From Hyphococcus sp. (lineage in GTDB: Bacteria; Pseudomonadota; Alphaproteobacteria; Caulobacterales; Parvularculaceae): DNA of 64,000 bases. The stretch spans positions 1 through 64,000 of the forward strand of contig JAJFGB010000008.1 in the NCBI GenBank assembly GCA_021776335.1, in the 5' to 3' direction. The notes beneath the pieces are model-generated. The model had not been told where the DNA came from. It was given only the letters and a program-made list of their open reading frames with translations, and did no database searches. Shown here one piece after another: positions 9,104 through 16,118 of this stretch. Within the stretch, counting starts at the first letter, position 1. Each line of letters opens with the position of its first letter. A program made the translations under genes and the position numbers.

Positions 9104-11573
9104 CTGTTTTTCTCACTTTGCCCGTTGCGCCATCAACCTCGATTGTTTCGCCATCGACAATCCATTTCATCGCGCTTTTAAGACCAACTACGCAAGGAAT
9201 ACCCAGTTCGCGTGCAACGATCGCCGAATGCGACAGCAAACTGCCACGCTCAACCACGATCGCCGAGGCATTTGAAAATACTGCAATCCAGCCCGGATCG
9301 GTGTGACGCGCGACCAGTATTTCACCGGGCTTGATGCCTTGCGTGCGCGGATCGCTTATCAGCCTGGCGGCACTCTTTACGCAACCGGCGCTGCACCCCG
9401 TACCGCTACGCTCGCGCTCGTTGTTATCCGCCGGCGTTTCTTGCGGTGTTGCCGTGTGGAGACCGGAAATGGCCGCGCCCTTTACAATAATCCGTTCTTC
9501 GGGGTCCGGACGCGCCACAGATGCGGTTGTTTCAGCCTTTCTCAATGCGACAATCCCGGACAAGCCGTTGCTAACAGCAAAACCTTCGATGGCGCCGAGA
9601 ACCTCCTGAACGGTCAGGTAGAAAATATCGTCGGGGTCATCGAGCAAACCATGGGCGTGAAACTGGCGTCCGACCGCGCGAAATAGATGTCGCGCTCGCC
9701 CAAAAATTCGTGTCCGTTCAAACCGAAGGTTTTCGCGATCGCGGACCCGTCGCCGGGCCCAGCCAACAAGCAAACGCGCTAACCATCGCTTGACGGGTTT
9801 TGTCGCGAAGAGTGCGCCAAGGCTGTCGGTATTTTTTTGTTCATCCGCGGCATGTGTGTTCTGTGCGGCGGGAATTTTTCTTGTCGCCGAAGCGATCGCC
9901 ATATAAAGCGGCGCGGGATCACGTTCAAGCGGAATGCTTTCGAGTTTGAGCTCCTCTGTGCACCGGTCGCCAAATTTTTCTATATAAGCCGCAACCGCTT
10001 TTTCAAGCTCCGGCGAGCGGGCAATCAAATCGCCATCGCCGCGTTCGAGGGTTGCTGTTAGTTCTGCGTCCTGTCCGGCCATTGCGCCCATAGCGCGAAT
10101 TCGCTTTGCCGGTTCAGCGGAAATGATATCGCCTTGACCGATCATAATATCGTTGTGCGCGGCAAGCCCTTCATCGCCAGCCCATTTTTCGAGCAATTTT
10201 CGCGACGCGCCAAAAGCTATCATACACAAAAAGTCGTTGACCAGCGGTGCGTCCCAACGATCAAGCAGGTCCGCTTCTATACGTCTGTACTCTGCAGCAA
10301 GAGAGGTTAGCGGCATCGTATCAAGCTCTGTAGCGGGTTGGGCCAGTGCAAGATTAAGCCGCTTGTAGAAATCCCCCACGGTCAAGCGCAACCGCAGCGC
10401 TTCAAAGCCCAGCTTCAATCCAACGCCTGCAATTTTTAGCCATTCAACGGCGAGGGCGACCCCCTTTGGCGGTTCGCCGGCGATATCATCTGCAATTTCC
10501 TGCGGAAGTGCAGAGCTGACACCCATCATCGTTTCCATATAGGCGCGGTTCAGCGAAAAACCTGGCAACAGCGCCAGCGCGCGGTACCAATTGATCAGAT
10601 TATAATAAACGCGCCCATCAAGGCGTGCGAGCATATTGTCGAAGACATCCGCATGCGCCCTTATTGAAGCATCGCTCACGCCGACGAGACTGACAAAGCG
10701 GCGATAGACCCGGGAATAGGCATATTGGGCGAAGCTGTAGGTAAGAGGCGATACAATGCCGGGATAACTCTCAATGATATTAGAGTTGTCAAAGACAATC
10801 ACGCCGTCGTCACTTAAAGGCGAAGGTCTCAGCGCAGTGGTAATTGGCCGGGTTTGCAACAGAAAGAGTTTGGAGCCTTCAAAGGCCCACTCAATGTCCT
10901 GTGGGGCGCCGCAAAAATCTGCAACCTTGGCAATCAACTGATGCAAGGCTGCAATATCTTCCGACGACAGCACGCCTGTGTCTGGCCCGCGCAGGCGTGC
11001 GCCGCTTGCCCGACCGAGTATGTATGTCTCACCGTCTTCTTCTCCGCCAACAAGCCGGTCGCCAAGGCCGCTGATTGCCGAGATCACGAAGCGATCCTGC
11101 AATCCACTGACGGGGTCGGCGCTGAACGCAACGCCAGCACATCGTGCGTCGATCATTTGTTGCACAATGACCGCAGGCGCGCTGCTGTCGCCATCAATGC
11201 CGCGACTTTCGCGATAAGAATTGACGGCAGCGTTCGCGCCTGAGCGCCAAACCTGCAAACAGGCGTCCGGAATATCTTTCGCGCTGACGTTAAGCACGGA
11301 GAGAAACTGACCGGCATGAGAATTTGCTGCGCCATCTTCTTCAATGGCCGATGACCGTGCCGCGTATGGACCGGGCCCAAGCTGTTCGAGCGATGCTATC
11401 AGTTCAGCATGCGCGGTCGCTTGTAAGCCGTCATTTGAAAAAGCGGCTGTGCTTAAAACAAAGAAGGGCGGAACATCAAAGCCGTGTTCGGCGGACCTTG
11501 CGAGCGCGGCGCCTTTGCCGCCGAGTTGATCGACCCCCGCCTTGTCGCGGAGCTTAAAGATGAGCTGCGTCAC
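9096..11573 (-). CDS. PEP/pyruvate-binding dikinase-like protein, rifampicin phosphotransferase architecture
   Basis: 825 residues from a GTG that shares its G with the UbiA stop codon (TAGTG). Residues 1-300 form the PPDK-type ATP-grasp domain ('LGGKGAALARSAEHGF' at the N-terminus, 'AARSSAIEEDGAANSHAGQ', 'DIEWAFEGSKLFLLQTRPI'). A helical middle region about 310-700 follows. The end is a swivelling phosphohistidine domain with GSLLSHSAIVAREL (His782) and 'GIPCVVG'. It stops there: the PEP/pyruvate TIM barrel of true PEP synthase is missing. This is the layout of rifampicin phosphotransferase and related ATP-dependent dikinases, which phosphorylate a hydroxyl with release of AMP and phosphate. 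The operon suggests a lipid or isoprenoid alcohol as acceptor, not pyruvate. Confidence 0.8.
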   Translation of the reverse strand: MTQLIFKLRDKAGVDQLGGKGAALARSAEHGFDVPPFFVLSTAAFSNDGLQATAHAELIASLEQLGPGPYAARSSAIEEDGAANSHAGQFLSVLNVSAKDIPDACLQVWRSGANAAVNSYRESRGIDGDSSAPAVIVQQMIDARCAGVAFSADPVSGLQDRFVISAISGLGDRLVGGEEDGETYILGRASGARLRGPDTGVLSSEDIAALHQLIAKVADFCGAPQDIEWAFEGSKLFLLQTRPITTALRPSPLSDDGVIVFDNSNIIESYPGIVSPLTYSFAQYAYSRVYRRFVSLVGVSDASIRAHADVFDNMLARLDGRVYYNLINWYRALALLPGFSLNRAYMETMMGVSSALPQEIADDIAGEPPKGVALAVEWLKIAGVGLKLGFEALRLRLTVGDFYKRLNLALAQPATELDTMPLTSLAAEYRRIEADLLDRWDAPLVNDFLCMIAFGASRKLLEKWAGDEGLAAHNDIMIGQGDIISAEPAKRIRAMGAMAGQDAELTATLERGDGDLIARSPELEKAVAAYIEKFGDRCTEELKLESIPLERDPAPLYMAIASATRKIPAAQNTHAADEQKNTDSLGALFATKPVKRWLARLLVGWARRRVRDRENLRFERTRIFGRARHLFRAVGRQFHAHGLLDDPDDIFYLTVQEVLGAIEGFAVSNGLSGIVALRKAETTASVARPDPEERIIVKGAAISGLHTATPQETPADNNERERSGTGCSAGCVKSAARLISDPRTQGIKPGEILVARHTDPGWIAVFSNASAIVVERGSLLSHSAIVARELGIPCVVGLKSAMKWIVDGETIEVDGATGKVRKTDG

Positions 11574-12526
11574 TATGTTGAGCCTCGCGAAATAAGGGGC
11601 GCAAACCCCGCAAGGCTGTAACATGCGAGCACCCAAAGACCGGCAAATGTGTCAATACGCTTTTGCGCTTTCGGCGTTGGCGATTGTCGGTAAGACCAGG
11701 CGGCCCATAACGCGGCGCCAAGCGGCGCCAGCCCGGCCAGCGCGATGATACCAGCTGCGCCAACGGCAACGCCAACGCCGCACAACAATCCATAGGCGAC
11801 GAAGATGATGGTTGCCCAAGCTTCTGCTCCGCGTGCGGGGCCGAGCAGTCCGGAATATGTTTCAACGCCATTACGTTCATTTTCCGGCGCCCACAGTTTT
11901 CGTCCGATTTCCAGAACGCAACCGTTTACAAAGCTCAAAAAGAGAAACAACCAGAGACCAGGAGGCGGGTGTGCGCCATGAGGCAACCATTCTGAGGCGG
12001 TGATGAAAAGGTCGATCAGCGGCATGATCGCCATATGTGAGACGAGATATGCCAATGGACGCGCCTTGATCCATTTCGGTACAAAGAATTCCATCGTCAT
12101 CAAGCCCAGCCACACCCAAACCAACAGGAGCGGCAACACGAGCGCCGTTGACAGAACCGATACGGCGGAAAGTGCGATGATGCCGCCGATAATCCCAATG
12201 CTGATTATCAAGCGTAAGCTGACCAGGCCGCTTGGGATGGGGCGCTCGGGCCGATAGAGGCGGTCGTCATCCAGGTCTTTATACTCGTCACATGCGCGCA
12301 TCTGGAAGAAAATGACCAGGGTCGCGAACCAGGCGACAAAAAACGTCATTACGCCGGGTAACGAACGGTCGCCGAGATGGGCGGAGACAGAGATGCTGGC
12401 GGCGGAAAAAACGCCGAGCAGTAATGTTGTCTTGAAAATAGGGAAACGATCCGCCTGATAGATCCACAATTTCTTCCAAAGCGGCTGGTCGGCTGCCGGA
12501 TGGCGCGGCAATGCGTTTGTCGACAT
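11573..12526 (-). CDS. UbiA-family prenyltransferase
   Basis: 317 residues from an ATG overlapping the HMG-CoA reductase stop (TAATG); an upstream in-frame start would run 81 bases into that gene and is unlikely. Seven to nine membrane helices. The first Asp-rich motif is 'RACDEYKDLDDD' (77-88), followed by 'YRPERPIPSG', and the second is the charged loop 'APENERNGVETYSG' (213-226). Both bind Mg2+-diphosphate of the prenyl donor. The second loop lacks the usual DxxxD, with Glu residues instead, which marks a subgroup apart from UbiA and MenA. The enzyme should attach a polyprenyl chain to a membrane-bound acceptor. It lies between HMG-CoA reductase and the dikinase in the operon. Confidence 0.85.
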   Translation of the reverse strand: MSTNALPRHPAADQPLWKKLWIYQADRFPIFKTTLLLGVFSAASISVSAHLGDRSLPGVMTFFVAWFATLVIFFQMRACDEYKDLDDDRLYRPERPIPSGLVSLRLIISIGIIGGIIALSAVSVLSTALVLPLLLVWVWLGLMTMEFFVPKWIKARPLAYLVSHMAIMPLIDLFITASEWLPHGAHPPPGLWLFLFLSFVNGCVLEIGRKLWAPENERNGVETYSGLLGPARGAEAWATIIFVAYGLLCGVGVAVGAAGIIALAGLAPLGAALWAAWSYRQSPTPKAQKRIDTFAGLWVLACYSLAGFAPLISRGST

Positions 12527-13806
12527 TACCGATCTCGCGCTAATTTTTTGTGGGCGCGCGTAAAGCGCCCAGATGCGATAGCGCCGATGATCGAAACTTC
12601 GCCGCATAAACAGATCGCCGCAGCTACTTCGGCAAGCGCAGCCGCTTTGTTTTCTCCCTTCAATCCCATGATGCGCAATCCAGCAGATTGACCAGGGAGG
12701 CTTGTGCCGCCACCCACCGTACCAACCAATATGTTGGGCAGCGTGACTGAAAAGAATAGGCCGTCATCGCGGCGTTCCATGCGCGTAAAGCCGACCGCAG
12801 ATTCCGACACGCAGGCGGCGTCTTGACCCGTTGCGATATAAAGTGCGGCCAGCGCGTTCGAGTAATGCGCCTGTGCGCCGAGTTGACCGGAAAGAATAGC
12901 GCCGAGATTGGCAATTCTTCCATAGGCCAGCATTTTTTCCGGCTCAACGTGTAATCTACGGGCGATGAGTTCATTTGGAATAGTGACGCTTGCGGTTACC
13001 CGGCGACCACGCCCTGTAAGCAGGCCAAGATAGGAAGCCTTTTTGTCGCCGGAAAAATTTGCCTCAATAAACCAGTGTAATGGTTTTACCGGGCAGCTTT
13101 CTTCTATGGCGGCGCAGATGGCTTCGGTTGCGACGGTCACCATATTTTGACCCGAGGCGTCACCGGTGGTGTATCGGCACATCAAGAATACCGTATCGCT
13201 GTCCAATACAGGTTCTATTGAAATCAGTTTGCCGTAACGGGTGGTCGCTTCGGAAGCGGTCTTCAGGGCCGCGCTGTTTTCCGCAATCCAGTTGATAAAA
13301 AGACCGGCCTCATGAATGCCGGCGAAGATAAAGGCGGGTGTGCGCAGCAACCCTTCCGACACCATTGCCGCGCTGATGCCGCCTGATTTGCTGCATACAT
13401 CGGCGCCCCGACCATATGAGGCGACGAGGGCTGCTTCTGTAGTCGCAAGCGGTACAAAAAAATCACCATTGGCGTGAACGCCATTCACCCGCATCGGGCC
13501 AACAACGCCAACGGGAACCCTCACGGCGCCAATCAGGTTCTCGATATTTTTGCTGTAGATTTCTGGTTTCAGGCTACCCGCAGATCCCGTTAGCTCGGCT
13601 TCGTCCTCAGCGGTTGCGTCTGATGTTTCGCGCAACCGCTGCCAGATTCGCGCTATCGAATCGGCGCTTGCTTTGTGGCGTGGGCGAATTTGTGTACTTG
13701 CTTCACCGAGGCCGCCAGTTCTTAGTCGTTCGCCGAGATCGACTTGCCCCGACTTTGTCCGCAACAATTTGAGCATGCGCAGGACGTTCGATGGCACGAT
13801 TTGCAT
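12526..13806 (-). CDS. Hydroxymethylglutaryl-CoA reductase, class I-like
   Basis: 426 residues; ATG preceded by GGGGA, preferred over a GTG four codons upstream. All key residues are visible: ENLIGAVRVPVGVVGP (89-104) for substrate binding, Glu124 in ATTE, the DASGQNM cofactor loop (216-222), Lys255/256 in GDKKAS, Asp329 in GQDAA, GTVGGGT (362-368) and His419 near the C-terminus. Together they form the Glu-Lys-Asp-His set of class I reductases. The N-terminal membrane anchor of eukaryotic forms is absent. The enzyme reduces HMG-CoA to mevalonate with NAD(P)H. No mevalonate kinase, decarboxylase or HMG-CoA synthase gene is in the window. It is the first gene of a seven-gene operon and sets its theme as isoprenoid or branched-chain lipid synthesis. 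Confidence 0.92.
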   Translation of the reverse strand: MQIVPSNVLRMLKLLRTKSGQVDLGERLRTGGLGEASTQIRPRHKASADSIARIWQRLRETSDATAEDEAELTGSAGSLKPEIYSKNIENLIGAVRVPVGVVGPMRVNGVHANGDFFVPLATTEAALVASYGRGADVCSKSGGISAAMVSEGLLRTPAFIFAGIHEAGLFINWIAENSAALKTASEATTRYGKLISIEPVLDSDTVFLMCRYTTGDASGQNMVTVATEAICAAIEESCPVKPLHWFIEANFSGDKKASYLGLLTGRGRRVTASVTIPNELIARRLHVEPEKMLAYGRIANLGAILSGQLGAQAHYSNALAALYIATGQDAACVSESAVGFTRMERRDDGLFFSVTLPNILVGTVGGGTSLPGQSAGLRIMGLKGENKAAALAEVAAAICLCGEVSIIGAIASGRFTRAHKKLARDR

Positions 13807-14139
13807 GAAGTTCCCCACTGTGCCGGCGCCGCAGATCTATCCAGCGAAGGGATTTCTGCGGCAGATAAATTCATGAATACGAAACTGAGCCTTCTAAGTA
13901 CCTAACCTATTGTGATTTGATCGATAGAAAACAAGGGTCGATGCGCTCCGCAGCGAAGCCTCATTACGCAGGGTTGGCGGGTTGCCGCCAAGCTGTTGAG
14001 TTCTGGTTGTAAAATTGGCCCTACTGTCGGCGCGCGCCGCACGGACAGCGATGCTTGCCACGCAGGTTTATGGAATTGAAGGCGGGAATTTCGGCGTGCC
14101 GGCCATACTCCGGCCGCCGTCACGGCCATACCGTAAAAA
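13807..14139 (-). promoter_or_regulatory. Leader/promoter region of the HMG-CoA reductase operon
   Basis: A 333-base stretch without a convincing gene, lying upstream of the seven-gene operon and downstream of the DUF11 protein, both read leftwards. It holds a small hairpin (TTGGCGG, loop GTTG, CCGCCAA; 13974-13991). The 75-residue reading frame inside it has no recognisable features. I cannot fix a -35/-10 pair. Confidence 0.4.
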
Positions 14140-14610
14140 CTATTTTAAAACAGCGCGGTAGGAAACTTCGCGGGTTTCGTTGGCAGGCATTGCTGCGACG
14201 AGTGACCATTTGATATGAGTGATCTCATTGCTTTTTGCCGGGCGATCCTCACCGTCCTCCGAGACCGTCAACCGGCCGCGGGCCACATAGGTCTGCCCGC
14301 CATCAGCAGAAAAAGTAATTTTGGCAGTTTGGCCGCCGACTGAGCCCTCTACGTAACTCACCTCAGATGGCACGGGCATTACCAGGATGACGGCTTCTGC
14401 TGGTGCATCACCATCATTTGAGAACCGAAGCGAATAAATTACTTCCTCACCAGGGGTAACTTTTTCAGCCTTTATCCGTTCAGTAGTTTCATTGCCGTTG
14501 TTGTCACGCGTGACGATTTCTTTTTCGACAATTTGCTCTGCCACAATTGCAGCAAACACTGGTGTGGCGCTGGCGCTGAAACACAGCGAAATCAGGAGAA
14601 GTCGGAGCAT
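14140..14610 (-). CDS. Small secreted DUF11-like protein
   Basis: 156 residues with a clear signal peptide (MLRLLLISLCFSASATPVFA). The mature part is a single DUF11-type beta-sandwich: 'KVTPGEEVIYSLRFSNDGDAPAEAVILVMPVP' in pieces at about 50-80, and a final 'ETREVSYRAVLK'. DUF11 domains are Ig-like modules repeated in bacterial surface proteins. A strong RBS (GAGGGGA) precedes the ATG. It is divergent from two plus-strand genes that encode larger secreted proteins with the same fold, which makes a three-gene surface module likely. No catalytic residues are evident. Confidence 0.75.
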   Translation of the reverse strand: MLRLLLISLCFSASATPVFAAIVAEQIVEKEIVTRDNNGNETTERIKAEKVTPGEEVIYSLRFSNDGDAPAEAVILVMPVPSEVSYVEGSVGGQTAKITFSADGGQTYVARGRLTVSEDGEDRPAKSNEITHIKWSLVAAMPANETREVSYRAVLK

Positions 14611-14882
14611 TGATTTATCCCCTCAAGGCTAATGCTGATTATCAATTATAGCATTTCTGGTAAACATCCTGTTAACGATGCTCGCTCGAAATTTGCAACC
14701 GGAAGTGCGTAACGCGTTCATTTTGCTGCCTATGGTGGTTTTTTAATTTAAAAGTAAGGTTAATAATCAGTATGCATCTTATAATAAGGCGTATAAAAAC
14801 TATTGCCAATCGATAAAATTTTGGGGTTTGTTTACGTAAGCATGCCATTTTGATCCCCTCTATAGGTGTAGGGGAAGTACAC
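14611..14882. promoter_or_regulatory. Divergent promoter region between DUF11 genes
   Basis: AT-rich 272-base region between the leftward small DUF11 gene and the rightward 374-residue secreted protein. Its centre, 14735-14800, is markedly richer in A/T than the surroundings, with 'tttttaatttaaaagtaagg' in its core, and must carry both promoters. No operator is identified with confidence. Confidence 0.5.
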
Positions 14883-16007
14883 ATGATTACAAAAGCAAAC
14901 CGCTTACGCTTGGCGGTTATTGCGACGAGTGCGGTGTTTGCCGGTCTCGTTTCAAGCGTAGCACATGCTGCCGGCACCAGCGCCGGTACATCTGTGTCAA
15001 ACACATTTACGCTGGATTACGACATCTCCTCGGTTGCGCAAACCCAAATCACACCGGGTGCGCCAACGACTTTCACTGTTGATAGGAATGTTGATCTCAC
15101 CGTGACCAGTCAGGGCAATGTCAATGTTGCGCCGGCTGCGACTGGAGAGGAACTGGTCTTTGGCGTTCGCAATGACGGCAATGACAACCAAGCCTATTCG
15201 TTTGCGCTTGAAGATCTTGGCGGCGATAATTTCGACGCCACGTCTGTTGCACTCCGCTACTATGTGGATGCGGGCGCTGATGGCATCTTTACAGCAGGTG
15301 TCGACGATGCTGGCGCCGGTACGGCTTACACTGCCGGTTCGGGGGCTGCTTCGACGGACCTCGCGCCAGATGCAACGCTCTGGATTGTCCTTTCGGGCGA
15401 TATTCCGGGGGCGGCCACCGACGGGCAAGCTGACGGCCATATCCTTCTTGCCGATACGCTCAATCCAGTAGCTTCACTGGATGCGGCCTATTCGGCGACG
15501 GCGGGTACTCAAGCCACGGCCGCAGCGGGCGCTAACAATCTCAATGGAGAGGCGCAAAACGTCCTTGCAGACGGTACCGGCACCGCGGCGGCTGACGCAG
15601 CCAATGACGGGGCACATTCTGCGACAGCAAGCTTTGTTGTCGTTACGGCAAGCCTGTCAGCGTCGAAAACTGTTTCTGTTATCGCCACAGACGCGAGTGC
15701 GATTACTTGTGCGACAGATGCGGCGCTCGCTGGCAATCAATATGCGGTCCCTGGGGCGTGTATTGAGTATGTCATATCAGTGACCAACGCTGTGGGCGCT
15801 TCGGCGACAGCAACTGATATCGCTGTCTCTGACACATTGCCCGATGAGGTCGCTTTTGTCGGCGTCACGCAGTCGAGCTTTACGGTGGCAGGCACACTGA
15901 CATCACCGGGCGGCGGCTGCACGACGTCCTGTGTTGTGTCGCTCTCGACCGCAAGTCTTGCGCCGAATACGACAGGAACGGTGACTATCCGAGCGACCGT
16001 CAGATAA
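14883..16007 (+). CDS. Secreted DUF11-domain protein
   Basis: 374 residues from the ATG that follows GGGGAA; the longer frame adds 11 residues without a better start. Signal peptide to about residue 30 (FAGLVSSVAHA/AGTSAG). The body is low-complexity, rich in Ala, Thr, Gly and Asp, with beta-sandwich repeats. The last ~110 residues are a recognisable DUF11 domain: 'ASKTVSVIA', 'PGACIEYVISVTN', 'ATDIAVSDTLPDEVAFVGV', and the closing 'LAPNTTGTVTIRATVR'. Two Cys pairs (about 268/287 and 348/352) may form disulphides. It is followed by a strong hairpin and then the 1687-residue gene, so the two are probably co-transcribed. It may be an exported adhesin-like or matrix component; the role is unproven. 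Confidence 0.75.
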   Translation: MITKANRLRLAVIATSAVFAGLVSSVAHAAGTSAGTSVSNTFTLDYDISSVAQTQITPGAPTTFTVDRNVDLTVTSQGNVNVAPAATGEELVFGVRNDGNDNQAYSFALEDLGGDNFDATSVALRYYVDAGADGIFTAGVDDAGAGTAYTAGSGAASTDLAPDATLWIVLSGDIPGAATDGQADGHILLADTLNPVASLDAAYSATAGTQATAAAGANNLNGEAQNVLADGTGTAAADAANDGAHSATASFVVVTASLSASKTVSVIATDASAITCATDAALAGNQYAVPGACIEYVISVTNAVGASATATDIAVSDTLPDEVAFVGVTQSSFTVAGTLTSPGGGCTTSCVVSLSTASLAPNTTGTVTIRATVR

Positions 16008-16036
16008 CGGCCGTTCTGCTTTCCTGACGCCTTTGG

Positions 16037-16067
16037 GCCGCCGTGCTGATGAAATCAGCACGGCGGC
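16037..16067 (+). terminator. Strong hairpin between two DUF11 genes (attenuator or partial terminator)
   Basis: Fourteen-base perfect inverted repeat (gccgccgtgctgat / atcagcacggcggc) with a three-base loop, 30 bases after the stop of the 374-residue gene. It is followed by gcttccacac, with no U-tract, so it may protect the upstream mRNA or only weaken readthrough into the large gene. Confidence 0.65.
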
Positions 16068-16118
16068 GCTTCCACACTAAAGAGGCGTCTTTGTAAGAGC
16101 TCAGAAGGGCTCAGTTGC

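Noticed and set aside
9096-11573. True phosphoenolpyruvate synthase
   Set aside because: The C-terminal PEP/pyruvate TIM barrel is absent; the protein ends after the phosphohistidine domain.
11574-11636. Upstream in-frame extension of the dikinase gene by 21 codons
   Set aside because: It overlaps the UbiA coding end, while the GTG at 11573 gives a one-base TAGTG coupling typical of this operon.
13902-14129. 75-residue frame in the gap before the HMG-CoA reductase operon
   Set aside because: No ribosome site, no domain and atypical composition; treated as leader sequence.
14735-14800. Possible CtrA sites (TTAA pairs) in the divergent DUF11 promoter region
   Set aside because: The TTAA elements are eight bases apart, not the seven required.
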